Source of the DNA: Marinimicrobium sp050113635
GTDB taxonomy: Bacteria; Pseudomonadota; Gammaproteobacteria; Pseudomonadales; Cellvibrionaceae
DNA length: 64,000 bases
NCBI RefSeq assembly: GCF_050113635.1
Contig: NZ_JBNJLT010000005.1
Location: forward strand, 248,001 to 312,000
Direction of reading: 5' to 3'
Each line of letters starts with the position of its first letter. Positions within the stretch are counted from its first letter, which is position 1. A program made the position numbers and the translations under genes. Positions 33,962-43,247 of this stretch are shown piece after piece. A model generated the notes under the pieces. The model made no database searches. It had not been told where the DNA came from and saw only the letters and a list, made by a program, of their open reading frames with translations.

Positions 33962-34396
33962 CTATGGGCTCAGCGTCCCTGGTATTTCCAGAGCCGCGAC
34001 ATCGAAGGTGTAGACACCCTCGAGCGCCTGATGCCACTCGCGTGCTTGGCGCATGGCTTTATTCACGATCAGCGCATCGGGAAAGTCAGCGCTCTTTTTC
34101 TTGCCGCCGACTTTCACCGGCCGCGCATTTTTATAGTCACTCAGCGCTCGCCAGACGGTCTGGCCATCTTCAAAGACAATGTTCGGCTCTTCAAATAGCG
34201 CGCTAAGAACGCCCGCTATCGCCTCACGATTCAATCCATAACGCTTGCCGGCTAGAACCCACATTGCCTCTACCAGTACGACATCCGTCACCAGCACGGG
34301 CACAGAACCTGTGATCAATGACGCGGCCTTTTGTGATTGAGTCTTATCGTCCTGCAGCAGGTACCGAAGAAGCACATTGGTGTCGATCGCAATCAT
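33962..34396 (-). CDS. PIN-domain toxin (VapC-like)
   Basis: 144-residue PIN ribonuclease. Acidic residues typical of the active site: Asp5 in AIDTNVLLRYL, Glu in LVEAMWVLAGK and Asp in SADFPDALIVNKAM. The start overlaps the antitoxin stop by 4 nt (ATGA), so the toxin is coupled to its antidote. Such pairs help keep mobile DNA in the population. Target RNA unknown. Confidence 0.88.
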   Translation of the reverse strand: MIAIDTNVLLRYLLQDDKTQSQKAASLITGSVPVLVTDVVLVEAMWVLAGKRYGLNREAIAGVLSALFEEPNIVFEDGQTVWRALSDYKNARPVKVGGKKKSADFPDALIVNKAMRQAREWHQALEGVYTFDVAALEIPGTLSP

Positions 34397-34614
34397 GGAC
34401 TGATACTGCTTTGTCGCGACGCCTCGTCGCTTACCTGCCTGTCTACGCTAACGCCCTTGAGGATGCCGAAAGCGGCTCCGGAGGTTTTCTTGATGATGGT
34501 GATGTGGCCATCGTTATCGACGAAGCTCTCGTATTCATCACCAGGCTCAATGCCCGCCAGCCGGCATTGATCGACGGGCAGTGTGATTTGCCGCTTGGAG
34601 CTCACTTTTGGCAT
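34393..34614 (-). CDS. AbrB-type antitoxin
   Basis: 73 residues: SSKRQITLPVDQCRLAGIEPGDEY is a SpoVT/AbrB swapped-hairpin DNA-binding domain; the C-terminal tail should wrap the PIN toxin. It is the first gene of the pair, with a promoter at 34649-34677 carrying TTTACG/CGTAAA half sites it probably binds. Confidence 0.87.
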   Translation of the reverse strand: MPKVSSKRQITLPVDQCRLAGIEPGDEYESFVDNDGHITIIKKTSGAAFGILKGVSVDRQVSDEASRQSSISP

Positions 34615-34648
34615 AGGACAACTCTCTTTACTACTTACGGTTCAGTAA

Positions 34649-34677
34649 AGGGTAACACCGCCTTTACGAGTGGTCAA
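34649..34677 (-). promoter_or_regulatory. Toxin-antitoxin promoter and operator
   Basis: On the minus strand TTGACC (34677-34672) and TACCCT (34654-34649) are spaced by 17 bp. TTTACG/CGTAAA half sites at 34662-34686 straddle the -35, fitting autorepression by the AbrB-type antitoxin. Confidence 0.6.
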
Positions 34678-34889
34678 TACGTAAAGAAACCGATGCGCCG
34701 TCCGTGGTAGCTGACATGAGCCATGCGCCTGGGGTCACAGGATTAGCCATGCCAGCTGCCAATCGTGGGTACCACATGACTCACGTGTTTCAGGGCAGAC
34801 TATGGACAGCATCTGGATGGTTTTGGGTTTAGCAGCACTGCCCGCGATTGGTAAGCCTCGGGACATCCCGTTCCCAAGGCTGCGGACCA

Positions 34890-37800
34890 TTAAAAGCTTG
34901 AGCTGCCGTTTCTTCTACCATGAACAATCCGATAAAGCGCTGGCAATACCAGCAATGTCAGCAGTGTCGATGAGATGATGCCGCCGATAACCACCGTCGC
35001 CAAAGGCCGCTGAACTTCGGCACCGGTTCCAGTGTTAAGCGCCATAGGCACAAAGCCCAAGCTGGCCACCAGCGCCGTCATCAAGACCGGGCGCAGGCGC
35101 AGGAGCGCACCGTCGATGACCGAGGCGATCAAATCACCCGATGCGTGCCAGCGGTCGCGGATAAAGGCCAGCATGACGAGCCCATTCAATACAGCTACGC
35201 CCGATAGCGCAATAAAGCCAACGCCGGCTGAAATCGACAGCGGCATATCACGTAGCCACAGGGCTAGCACCCCACCGGTCAACGCCAGGGGCACGCCAGT
35301 AAAGATGATGAGTGCGTCCTTGATCGAGCCCAGCGCCATTACTAGTAGCATAATGATAATGGCGAAGGTCACCGGAACCACGAGCGAAAGCCGCTGACTG
35401 GCCGAGGCCAGTTGTTCAAAGGTACCTCCGTAATCCAACCAATACCCGGCCGGCAGCTCGACTTCGGCGGCAATACGCTGCTTGGCTTCGTCGACGAAAG
35501 AGCCCAAGTCCCGACCGCGCACATTCACCATGACCACGACCCGGCGCTTGCCGTTTTCCCGGCTGATTTGACTGGGTGCGGGCGCAATTTCGAGCGTGGC
35601 GAGTTCCGACAAGGGGGCAAAACCGCCCTGCGGCAGAGGCACAGGCAGCTCATGCAGGTGCTTGACCTCGCGCCGTATGCTTTCTGGAAGACGGACCACC
35701 AGTTCAAACCGACGGTCACCTTCGTAGATCAGCCCTACGGACTCACCGCCGATGGCAGTCGCGACAAAATCCTGCACATCGTCGACGTTAAGCCCATAAC
35801 GAGAGATCGCCATCCGCTTTGGGTGCACTGAGAGCATCGGCAGGCCATCGACTTGTTCAACCCGCGCATCGGCTGAACCTTCCATGTCATTCACAACTGC
35901 GAGAATCGCGTGGGCTGAGGTCAGCAACTGGTCGAGATCATCGCCAAAGACTTTAATACCCAGATCCGAGCGGACGCCGGAAATCAGCTCATTAAAGCGC
36001 ATTTCAATCGGCTGCGTAATCTCGTAATTGTTCCCCGGAACTTTTTCCAAGGCCTCTTCCAGCTCTTCGAGCAGTTCCGCTTTGGGAAGTTTTGGATCGG
36101 GCCATTCGCTGCGCGGCTTCAGTATCACGAAGTTGTCCACCACATTCGGGGGCATCGGATCCGTGGCCACCTCGGCAGTGCCTATCTTGGCCAGCACCTT
36201 ATCCACCTGGGGAAAAGCCTGGATGCGCTTTTCCAGCATTTCCTGCATCGCCACCGACTGTTCTAGCCCTGTCCCGGTAACCCGTAACGCCTGCACTGTA
36301 ATGTCCCCTTCGTCGAGCTGGGGCACAAATTCGGACCCCAAGGTCGTGGCGAGCCAGCCTGAAGCAAGCACCAGGGCTGTGGCACCGGAGACAATCCACC
36401 ATCGGAACCTGAGCGCCCGAGTCAATAGCGGTCGATACAGTGACTTTGCGGCGACAACGACGCGATTTTCCTTCTCACTGATGCGCCCGGTCATAAAGAC
36501 GGCCACCGCCGCAGGCACCACGGTCAGTGACAGTACTAAGGCCGCCAGAAGTGCCATCACCACGGTAGCGGCCATCGGCTGGAACATTTTGCCCTCGACA
36601 CCTGTCAGCGTGAACAGCGGTATGTAGACGACCGTAATGATCAGTACGCCGAACAGGCTCGGACGAATGACCTCATTGGTGGCTTGAAAGACCACCCAAA
36701 GCCGCTCCTTGCGCTCGAGCTTGCCCTTGCCAGCCGCTTGTGCTTCGGCTAGGCGGCGCGTCGCGTTCTCTACGATGATGACCGCTCCGTCGACGATCAG
36801 GCCAAAATCCAGCGCGCCAAGACTCATCAAGTTGGCGGAAACCCCGGTCTTGACCATGCCGAAGATGGTCGCCAGCATCGATAGCGGAATCACTGCGGCA
36901 GTGATCAAGGCCGCGCGGATATTGCCAAGCAATATAAAAAGTACTGCGATAACCAGCAGTGCGCCTTCTAGCAGGTTTTTCTTGACCGTCGCAATGGCTT
37001 TATCCACCAAGGTGGTGCGATCGTAGACAGTCTCCACGCGAACACCCTCGGGAAGAGAGGGCTTAATTTCTTCAAGCCGTTCCGCCAGATCGCGGGCCAC
37101 TGCGCGTGAGTTTTGCCCCATCAGCATCATCGCTGTGCCAGCGACGGTCTCGACCCCGTTCCGCGTGGCTGCGCCGCTGCGTAGTTCTTTGCCAATGGCG
37201 ACCTCGGCGATATCGGCGATGCGCACCGGTGCGCCGTTCGCGAGCTTCACCACCACCTGTTCGATATCGGCTATGGTTTCCAACTGGCCCGGTGATCTCA
37301 CCAGCAGTTGTTCACCGTTGTGCTCGATGTAGCCTGCGCCGCGGTTGTTGTTATTGTTCCGAAGGGCCCGGCTTACATCATCCAGCGTCACCCCAAAAGC
37401 CAGTAGCTTTCGCGGATCAGGTGTTACGTGGTACTGCTTGGCGAAGCCGCCGATGGTGTTGATTTCCACTACACCGGGCACAAGGGCCAGTTGGGGTTCA
37501 ATGATCCAGTCCTGAACTTCCCGCAAAGCCGTTGCGTCGTATGGCGTGCCATCGGGTTGAACCGCGCCGGGCACAGCCTCTACCGTGTAGGTAAAGATTT
37601 CGCCAAGGCCCGTTGCGATGGGGCCCATCTCGGGCTCGAGGCCCGGCGGGAGAGCGTTTTTAATGCCACCCAGGCGTTCATCGATCAGGTTGCGAGCGAA
37701 GTAGATATCGGTGCCTTCCTCGAACACCACTGTCACCTGCGATAAGCCGTAGCGGGACAAGGACCGTGTGTACGACAGATTAGGTAGCCCCGCAAGCGCT

Positions 37801-38012
37801 GTCTCCACCGGATAGGTGATGCGCTGTTCGGCCTCCAGTGGCGAGTAGCCGGGAGCCTGTGTGTTGATCTGGACCTGGACGTTGGTAATGTCCGGTACTG
37901 CGTCGATAGGTAGGCTCTTATAGCTCCAGACACCTAGGCCGATCAGTACAAAAATAAAGGATAATGTGAGGTAGCGCCGCTCGATTGAGAAGCGCAGAAT
38001 CGATTCAATCAT
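34890..38012 (-). CDS. czcA: CzcA-type heavy-metal RND efflux pump (system 1)
   Basis: 1040-residue inner-membrane proton/cation antiporter that drives metal ions out through the MFP and outer-membrane partner. Features: first TM then NVQVQINTQAPGYSPLEAEQ; SLGALDFGLIVDGAVIIVEN in TM4, carrying the DFGxxxDGAxxxxEN motif of the Zn/Co/Cd (HME1/2-like) branch with its proton-relay Asp; 12 TMs in two halves. ATG at 38012 is 10 nt downstream of the MFP stop. Order on the minus strand is small Cys protein, outer-membrane, MFP, RND, as in czc operons. Metal choice is by motif only. Confidence 0.92.
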   Translation of the reverse strand: MIESILRFSIERRYLTLSFIFVLIGLGVWSYKSLPIDAVPDITNVQVQINTQAPGYSPLEAEQRITYPVETALAGLPNLSYTRSLSRYGLSQVTVVFEEGTDIYFARNLIDERLGGIKNALPPGLEPEMGPIATGLGEIFTYTVEAVPGAVQPDGTPYDATALREVQDWIIEPQLALVPGVVEINTIGGFAKQYHVTPDPRKLLAFGVTLDDVSRALRNNNNNRGAGYIEHNGEQLLVRSPGQLETIADIEQVVVKLANGAPVRIADIAEVAIGKELRSGAATRNGVETVAGTAMMLMGQNSRAVARDLAERLEEIKPSLPEGVRVETVYDRTTLVDKAIATVKKNLLEGALLVIAVLFILLGNIRAALITAAVIPLSMLATIFGMVKTGVSANLMSLGALDFGLIVDGAVIIVENATRRLAEAQAAGKGKLERKERLWVVFQATNEVIRPSLFGVLIITVVYIPLFTLTGVEGKMFQPMAATVVMALLAALVLSLTVVPAAVAVFMTGRISEKENRVVVAAKSLYRPLLTRALRFRWWIVSGATALVLASGWLATTLGSEFVPQLDEGDITVQALRVTGTGLEQSVAMQEMLEKRIQAFPQVDKVLAKIGTAEVATDPMPPNVVDNFVILKPRSEWPDPKLPKAELLEELEEALEKVPGNNYEITQPIEMRFNELISGVRSDLGIKVFGDDLDQLLTSAHAILAVVNDMEGSADARVEQVDGLPMLSVHPKRMAISRYGLNVDDVQDFVATAIGGESVGLIYEGDRRFELVVRLPESIRREVKHLHELPVPLPQGGFAPLSELATLEIAPAPSQISRENGKRRVVVMVNVRGRDLGSFVDEAKQRIAAEVELPAGYWLDYGGTFEQLASASQRLSLVVPVTFAIIIMLLVMALGSIKDALIIFTGVPLALTGGVLALWLRDMPLSISAGVGFIALSGVAVLNGLVMLAFIRDRWHASGDLIASVIDGALLRLRPVLMTALVASLGFVPMALNTGTGAEVQRPLATVVIGGIISSTLLTLLVLPALYRIVHGRRNGSSSF

Positions 38013-38022
38013 CGTCTGTCTC

Positions 38023-38979
38023 CTAATCGTGGTCTTCGACGCTGGATTTCAAAAGATCAGCTTTGACTAAAAAGCTGTTGCCCACGACATAGCGGTCACC
38101 GGCTTCGAGCCCCGATAGGACTTCGGTGTACCGGTCGTCACTGCGTCCGAGTTCTACGGGTTGCGCTTTGAACGTATTGTCCACTTTGACGAACACCACC
38201 GTTTTGCCCTCAACTGTTTGCAAGGCGCGGCTGTCCACTGCGAGAGGAGCTTCGAATGACTCGACGACGATCTGCCCCATCACTAATAATCCAGGAGCCC
38301 ATTGGCCGGTGCGATTGTCGAGTGTGCCTCGGGCAATGACGTAAGGTTGCATTCCACTGTCGGGCAGTACATGGCTGAGCGTGGTGGTGCCGTCAACACT
38401 GTCGGAAGAAAGCAGAACCGTCTGCCCTTGCGCGACGGCTGACCTTTGGCCAGGGAAAATTTGGAGCTCGACCCAAAGCGTATTCAAGTTGGCGATGGAG
38501 AACAGGACTTGATCCTGAGCCAATTCGCCTGCGGCCGCTTGGCGATCAGTGACGACGCCATTGATCGGAGCGCGAAGTTGGTAGGTCCGCAAGCTGTCGT
38601 TGGACTCGACTTCAGCGAGCAAATCTCCAGCTTGGACCCTGTCGCCGATTTGGGCATGAACCTGAATGATCTGGCCTGGGAATCGGGCTCTGACCCCGGC
38701 TTCCTGCCCCGGTGGCACGACGATCTTTCCGTAGACTCGCACGGTCCGATCAAGGGTAGCGGGCCCGGCTTCTTTTGTACTGATTCCTGCTTGCTGCGCC
38801 GTCTCCGGGCTGATCTGGACCAAGCCGTCTCCTTCTCCTTGCTCGTCATCATCTCCTGTGGGATGAGTTTCCGGCGCTTCATCGAGCCGTTCGTGTCCAT
38901 CCAAGTCTTGGCTGACGGCGCCGCTCGAGGCGAACGTCAACATGAATACTGCCAAGATAAAGTAGTATTTGTGTCGCAT
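38023..38979 (-). CDS. czcB: RND efflux periplasmic adaptor (system 1)
   Basis: 318-residue membrane-fusion protein with signal peptide (cut about AVSQ). It has an acidic, Asp/Glu-rich lead (APETHPTGDDDEQGEGD), then the barrel-sandwich IVVPPGQEAGVRARFPGQI and VRAPINGVVTDRQ-like lipoyl halves around a short hairpin. It links the RND pump to the outer-membrane channel. Shorter than the system 2 adaptor and without its His-rich stretch. Confidence 0.88.
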   Translation of the reverse strand: MRHKYYFILAVFMLTFASSGAVSQDLDGHERLDEAPETHPTGDDDEQGEGDGLVQISPETAQQAGISTKEAGPATLDRTVRVYGKIVVPPGQEAGVRARFPGQIIQVHAQIGDRVQAGDLLAEVESNDSLRTYQLRAPINGVVTDRQAAAGELAQDQVLFSIANLNTLWVELQIFPGQRSAVAQGQTVLLSSDSVDGTTTLSHVLPDSGMQPYVIARGTLDNRTGQWAPGLLVMGQIVVESFEAPLAVDSRALQTVEGKTVVFVKVDNTFKAQPVELGRSDDRYTEVLSGLEAGDRYVVGNSFLVKADLLKSSVEDHD

Positions 38980-39013
38980 AATGTTATTCCTGTTGTTTTT
39001 GGAGCACCGGCGG

Positions 39014-40315
39014 TTACCGGGCGAGTTTGCCGGCTGACAGGGGCTCGGCAGTCAACTGTTCAATGAGAGCGCCGTATTGAAGCGCTGAGGCTGCGGCGTC
39101 GATCACCCTTCGCCGAGCATCCAGCAACTCTTGCTGCGCGGCGGTCAGATCCAGGTAGCTGTACCGGCCTCGCTCGTAGGCTTCCCGCGTTTCCCGTAGC
39201 GCGCGATCAAGCGTTGGAATTACCTCTTCGTGCAGTGCCGTTGCGGCGTCGATGTTCTGTTGTCGGTTCTGGAAGGCTTCAAAAAGTTGGGCATGCAGAT
39301 CGAGCAGCGCCGCTTCTCGGCGAAACGCCACTTGATCGCGTTCGGCCTGGGCTGCGCGAATATCCCCACGGCTGCGGCGGCCCGAAAACAAGGGCATACT
39401 CACACCCGCAACCAGTCCAGTGTCGCCAGTGCCTTCCATCCGGCGCACGCCTAAACTCCAGGAAATATCGTTGTTGGCGCGCGCTTGCGACAGCCGCAGT
39501 TCGGCCTCTTTCAGGCGCGCCTCGCTGGCAAACACGGCCAAAGCGGCGCTGCCTTTGGCCCGGGCATAGAGCGATTCGAAATCGTCCGCTGGCGGAAACT
39601 GAAACAGGTCGCCCTGAAGCTCCTCGAAATCGGCTTCGGTGGCGCCCCAGAGGCTTGCGAGCTGTGTTTTCTCGGTGTCAAAGACTCGCCGGATGTGAGA
39701 CAGGGTGATCTGCGTTTGAGCGAGGGCCGCTTCAGCGCGCAAGACTTCTGCATCAGGCGCCGCGCCCGCACGTGCACGCTGTCCAAACGCCTGCAGTGTG
39801 GTGCGCGCTAGCGCCAATGCATCTTCAGCTAAATTCAGGCGTTCCTGCGCGGCCAGGGTGGCGACGAATCTCTGGGTCACCTCGCCGAGCAAATCCAGCG
39901 CTTTAGCCTTGCGCTCTGCCTCCAACAGGTCCGCTCGAGCATCGACCAACGCCACGCGCGCCGAACGCTTACCGCCGAGTTCGATGACCGACGACAATGC
40001 CACGGTTTGTTCAGAGGCATTCAGCCCCTGCATTTCACCTCTGCCGGCAAAGTTTTCGACCTCCGCGCCCAGCTCATAGGCTGGCGCCAGATCAGCCGAT
40101 TCTCTAAGACCCTTGAGACCGCGCATTCTGACGTCGAATACCCGCAGGCGGGGGTTGTGTTGCAACGTTTGGAGAATAGCGTCGTCCAGTGTCAGCGCCA
40201 CCTGCTGGGGTTGTCCGTACGCGGCGCCGCTCAGTAATAAAAAAATCAATAAGACTCTGTGTACGGTGCGCGCACGCCAGGAGGCGTACCCGGCCCGTAA
40301 GCCAAAACAGTTCAT
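39014..40315 (-). CDS. czcC: RND efflux outer-membrane channel (system 1)
   Basis: TolC-like outer-membrane factor of about 433 residues with a signal peptide (LLIFLLLSGAAYG). Two repeats of coiled-coil helices with EVENFAGRGEMQGL and ALSSVIELGGKRSARVALV in the first, typical of the CzcC branch. Starts at 40324 and 40315 are both in frame; AGG at 40325-40327 is properly spaced only for 40315. First of the RND-linked trio, 34 nt before the adaptor. Confidence 0.88.
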   Translation of the reverse strand: MNCFGLRAGYASWRARTVHRVLLIFLLLSGAAYGQPQQVALTLDDAILQTLQHNPRLRVFDVRMRGLKGLRESADLAPAYELGAEVENFAGRGEMQGLNASEQTVALSSVIELGGKRSARVALVDARADLLEAERKAKALDLLGEVTQRFVATLAAQERLNLAEDALALARTTLQAFGQRARAGAAPDAEVLRAEAALAQTQITLSHIRRVFDTEKTQLASLWGATEADFEELQGDLFQFPPADDFESLYARAKGSAALAVFASEARLKEAELRLSQARANNDISWSLGVRRMEGTGDTGLVAGVSMPLFSGRRSRGDIRAAQAERDQVAFRREAALLDLHAQLFEAFQNRQQNIDAATALHEEVIPTLDRALRETREAYERGRYSYLDLTAAQQELLDARRRVIDAAASALQYGALIEQLTAEPLSAGKLAR

Positions 40316-40396
40316 CGATAACATCCTAGAATGATTAATATTGATCGGTGCCCACCAAGGAGACCGGCTTAAGGGTGTTGAATGAGCGGAGAAATG

Positions 40397-40756
40397 TCAG
40401 GCTTTGGGCGGACGAAACAAGGATGAGGCGTGATCGGATGAGAGAGAGATGTGATAAAACGGTAGCTTTCGCGTAGCGTCCGGGTAGAAATCGGAGAACT
40501 GGTGAGCAAATACGGCGAGCCAGCAAGCGTGACACTGACTGCAGCACGAACAATCGTCTGTCAGCAAGGCAGTGTTCGCAGCATCTCTTGAATCGATTTC
40601 TCCATTACCAGCGTGCGGGCCAAGGTCTTGAGCCTCCAGGCTCCACTCGAGCGGGCGATCAGTCCATTGAGAAAACGGATGCGCGTCCGCAGCGACCATA
40701 AAGGTCTGCAGCACCATCAGCGTTATCAATACAATCGTCACTCTTTGTTTTGTCAA
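40397..40756 (-). CDS. Small Cys-rich secreted protein (CzcI-like)
   Basis: 119 residues: signal peptide (VLITLMVLQTFMVAADAHP), then a Cys cluster DDCSCCSQCHACW that should bind metal, and a hydrophobic stretch LAVFAHQF. Position upstream of czcCBA and size resemble CzcI, a periplasmic control protein of the cobalt-zinc-cadmium operon. Its counterpart before system 2 (55085-55423) is His-rich instead. Function inferred from place and Cys content. Confidence 0.6.
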   Translation of the reverse strand: MTKQRVTIVLITLMVLQTFMVAADAHPFSQWTDRPLEWSLEAQDLGPHAGNGEIDSRDAANTALLTDDCSCCSQCHACWLAVFAHQFSDFYPDATRKLPFYHISLSSDHASSLFRPPKA

Positions 40757-40837
40757 AATTGAGTTCCGTACTTAAACAGGTTTCAGCACATTTCACGGCG
40801 CGAGAAGCAGCAGAGTCACCGCTCGAGCTTCATTTGT

Positions 40838-41260
40838 TTAGCTTTTATTCCTTTGAACCGTACCCCGGCTGCCTTTGGTCAGCCCTCGTAAAATGCCGCA
40901 TTGTTCTACCTTGCGTCCGTCAGCACAGGCCTTGCGCAGCGACCGTAACTGGACTTCAAGCGCTTGTAGTGTTTCGATTTTAAGTACCACCTGATCAATG
41001 TGGTTATCAATAAGATCATTGACACTACCGCAATACTCGGTCGGTTGGCTTCGCAGTTGCAATAACTGCCGGATTTCGTCAAGGCTCATGTCCAGCGCTC
41101 GACAGTTACGAATGAATAGCAAGTGCTCCAAATCCGAGCCGTCATAATCTCGGTAATTGCCCTCGGTCCGCGAAGGTTCTGGTAAGAGGCCTTCTTTCTC
41201 CCAAAAGCGTATGGTTTCCACCGGCGAGCCGAGTTTTTTGGCCAATTCACCAATTCTCAT
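40838..41260 (-). CDS. MerR-family metal regulator (CadR/PbrR type), copy 1
   Basis: 140-residue transcription activator: winged helix MRIGELAKKLGSPVETIRFWEKEGLL, then coiled dimer helix and metal loop. Cys residues at EYCGSVNDLI, RKACADGRKVEQCGIL give the three-Cys pattern of CadR/PbrR (Cd, Pb, Zn sensing). ATG at 41260 has AAGGAG; longer upstream frames lack one. It is divergent from the CDF fusion gene and likely activates it through the spaced promoter at 41347-41377. Confidence 0.9.
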   Translation of the reverse strand: MRIGELAKKLGSPVETIRFWEKEGLLPEPSRTEGNYRDYDGSDLEHLLFIRNCRALDMSLDEIRQLLQLRSQPTEYCGSVNDLIDNHIDQVVLKIETLQALEVQLRSLRKACADGRKVEQCGILRGLTKGSRGTVQRNKS

Positions 41261-41285
41261 TGGGAAATCTCCTTCGTCAGGATAA

Positions 41286-41319
41286 ACCCTATAGTAACTT
41301 AAGTCTTTTGGTACATCAA
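41286..41319 (-). promoter_or_regulatory. merR copy 1 own promoter with dyad
   Basis: Minus-strand TTGATG (41319-41314) and TATAGG (41293-41288) are 20 bp apart; ACCCTATAGTAACTTAAGT (41286-41304) is the imperfect dyad in the spacer, similar to the other MerR sites in this element. Confidence 0.55.
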
Positions 41320-41346
41320 GTGCAGAGGCAACAGCCGCAGAATGCC

Positions 41347-41377
41347 TTGACTCTAAAGTGGCTTTAGGGTCTGTAAT
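41347..41377 (+). promoter_or_regulatory. MerR-type promoter of CDF fusion 1
   Basis: TTGACT (41347-41352), a 19-bp spacer, TGTAAT (41372-41377). The spacer dyad CTCTAAAG/CTTTAGGG is what a MerR dimer would bind and untwist. Long 19-20 bp spacers are the hallmark of MerR-controlled promoters. Confidence 0.75.
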
Positions 41378-41415
41378 AACACGAAATTTCCTTCGACGCT
41401 GAGCGAGGTTTGGCT

Positions 41416-42315
41416 GTGACAAAGTCCTGTGATGATCACTGCAATCCACAAACCCCTTCCACGGATAGGTCTGAGGTGAGTCATACTCAAGACGGCGCTG
41501 GTTCGTGGGTCAGCGTTTTTAAAGTGGCAAAGATGGACTGTCCGTCTGAGGAACGAATGGTTCGACTTGCGCTGGATGGGCTGGATTCGGTCAGAAGGTT
41601 GACGTTTGATCTGCCAAATCGTCAGGTACGAGTGGTGCACGAGGGTTCGCCACAGCCGATTAGCGAGCGGCTAGACCCGTTGGGGCTTGGCGCTGTGCTG
41701 GAGAATAGCGAAGCCGCCAGTCCCGAGGAGGCCATCGTCACGCCGGCCGCCCTGGCGGAAACGGCTGCGAAAGAAGCGAGAATTCTACGCTCACTGCTGG
41801 CGATCAACGGCCTGATGTTCTTCGTAGAACTGACGGTAGGCTATCTGGCGCAGTCTGCGGGCCTGATTGCGGATTCTCTCGACATGTTTGCCGATGCGGC
41901 TGTATACGGCCTTGCGCTTTACGCGGTGGGACGGGCTGCGCAGACGAAATTGAAAGCGGCCCGCCTGGCCGGATGGCTGCAACTGATTCTAGCGTTCGGT
42001 GCACTTTCTGAGGTCCTGCGCCGGTTTCTATTTGGCAGCGATCCTGAGTCGGTACTCATGATGGGGATGGCTTTGGTGGCACTAGTGGCCAATGTGAGCT
42101 GTCTGCTGCTCATCTCCCGCAACCGTGAAAGCGGTGTTCACATGAAAGCCAGCTGGATTTTTTCCGCCAATGACGTCATAGCCAACTCGGGGGTTATTCT
42201 CGCGGGCGCACTCGTGTACTGGACCGGCTCCCCTTATCCCGACCTGATAATCGGGCTAGCCATAGGTTTGGTGGTGCTTGGTGGTGCGCGCAAAATTCTC
42301 AGGCTAAAAGGCTAG
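41416..42315 (+). CDS. HMA-like/CDF fusion cation transporter, copy 1
   Basis: About 299 residues. Residues 1-25 are Cys/Asp-rich; 30-95 resemble an HMA-type ferredoxin fold with one Cys (KMDCPSEERMVRLAL) where copper chaperones have CxxC; from about 120 comes a four-to-five-helix CDF transporter with GLIADSLDMFADAAVYGL as metal-site helix and FSANDVIANSGVI as the second. Usual C-terminal CDF domain is absent. GTG at 41416 is better spaced to GCGAGG than TTG at 41410. Exports divalent metal, probably Zn/Cd/Pb given its MerR neighbour. Paralogue at 46389-47285. Confidence 0.85.
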   Translation: MTKSCDDHCNPQTPSTDRSEVSHTQDGAGSWVSVFKVAKMDCPSEERMVRLALDGLDSVRRLTFDLPNRQVRVVHEGSPQPISERLDPLGLGAVLENSEAASPEEAIVTPAALAETAAKEARILRSLLAINGLMFFVELTVGYLAQSAGLIADSLDMFADAAVYGLALYAVGRAAQTKLKAARLAGWLQLILAFGALSEVLRRFLFGSDPESVLMMGMALVALVANVSCLLLISRNRESGVHMKASWIFSANDVIANSGVILAGALVYWTGSPYPDLIIGLAIGLVVLGGARKILRLKG

Positions 42316-42383
42316 CGTACGCACATACACCGGGAACAATGGAATAAGCGCAAAACCCAACCCAAGCGAAAAGGTGAAAATTG

Positions 42384-43091
42384 ATGGTAACCGGGAATCA
42401 CTCGTTTCGCCGCGGAGCGATAATAGTCAGCGTTATCGTTGTGGCGTTGGCCGCGGCTGGAAGCCTGCTCTGGCCCACGGAAAACCAGTCGCCGCTCCCT
42501 CAATCAGGGGGCGATGTTGTGAGAGAAAATCGCGGGGAGCTTTTCGATGACCCGCGTTCGCCTGTGGGCGGTAATCCACAGGGTGATATCACCATTGTGG
42601 AGTTTATGGATTACAACTGTGGGGCTTGTCGACGGATGGCGCCGATCCTGGCGCAAGCCAAGGAACGGGACCCTGGCTTGCGCATCGTCTATAAAGAATT
42701 CCCCATCCGCGGTCCGGATTCGACCCTTGCCGCAAAAGCAGCCTTGGCTGCGCACCGTCAGGGGAAGTACGTTGAATTTCACAAGGGATTGATGGAATTT
42801 CCCGGGCAAGCGTCACAGGTAGCGATCGAAGAAGCCGCAGGTTCCCTCGGCTTGGATATGGAACGGTTACTGGCCGCTATGGAGGACCCGGCCATTGCGC
42901 GGCAAGTAGAACGAAATCGAGCCTTGGCAAACACATTAGGAATCATTGGTACGCCAGCGTTTGTCATTGGGACTGAAGTCAGGTCAGGTTTGCTTGAACT
43001 TTCCGCGCTGGAATCCTTGATTGAACACGAAAGGCGGAAAAGGGGTTCATCCAAGGACTCGACTTCAGATATCCGAGCGACAGGCGAATGA
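42384..43091 (+). CDS. DsbA-family thiol oxidoreductase
   Basis: About 235 residues with an N-terminal anchor or signal (RRGAIIVSVIVVALAAAGSLLW). Thioredoxin fold with active site CGAC (YNCGACRRMAP), cis-Pro loop IGTPAFVIG and a helical insert. Resembles DsbA/ScsC-like periplasmic disulfide proteins often tied to copper or silver tolerance. It follows the CDF fusion gene by 68 nt on the same strand with AAGGTG before ATG 42384, so it may be induced by the same MerR promoter. Confidence 0.85.
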   Translation: MVTGNHSFRRGAIIVSVIVVALAAAGSLLWPTENQSPLPQSGGDVVRENRGELFDDPRSPVGGNPQGDITIVEFMDYNCGACRRMAPILAQAKERDPGLRIVYKEFPIRGPDSTLAAKAALAAHRQGKYVEFHKGLMEFPGQASQVAIEEAAGSLGLDMERLLAAMEDPAIARQVERNRALANTLGIIGTPAFVIGTEVRSGLLELSALESLIEHERRKRGSSKDSTSDIRATGE

Positions 43092-43247
43092 CCCGCATGT
43101 CAGGATCGGTATGCTAGCGGTTGCGAAGTCCATGTCCATGGCGACATTGTCTCTGGCTTGAGGTTGCTAGGCATTTCTCCCGGCGCCAGCACTGCGCTGG
43201 GCAATGAAGCACCAGTTTACCCTGCGAAACTTGAGAGAGGTGGAGTG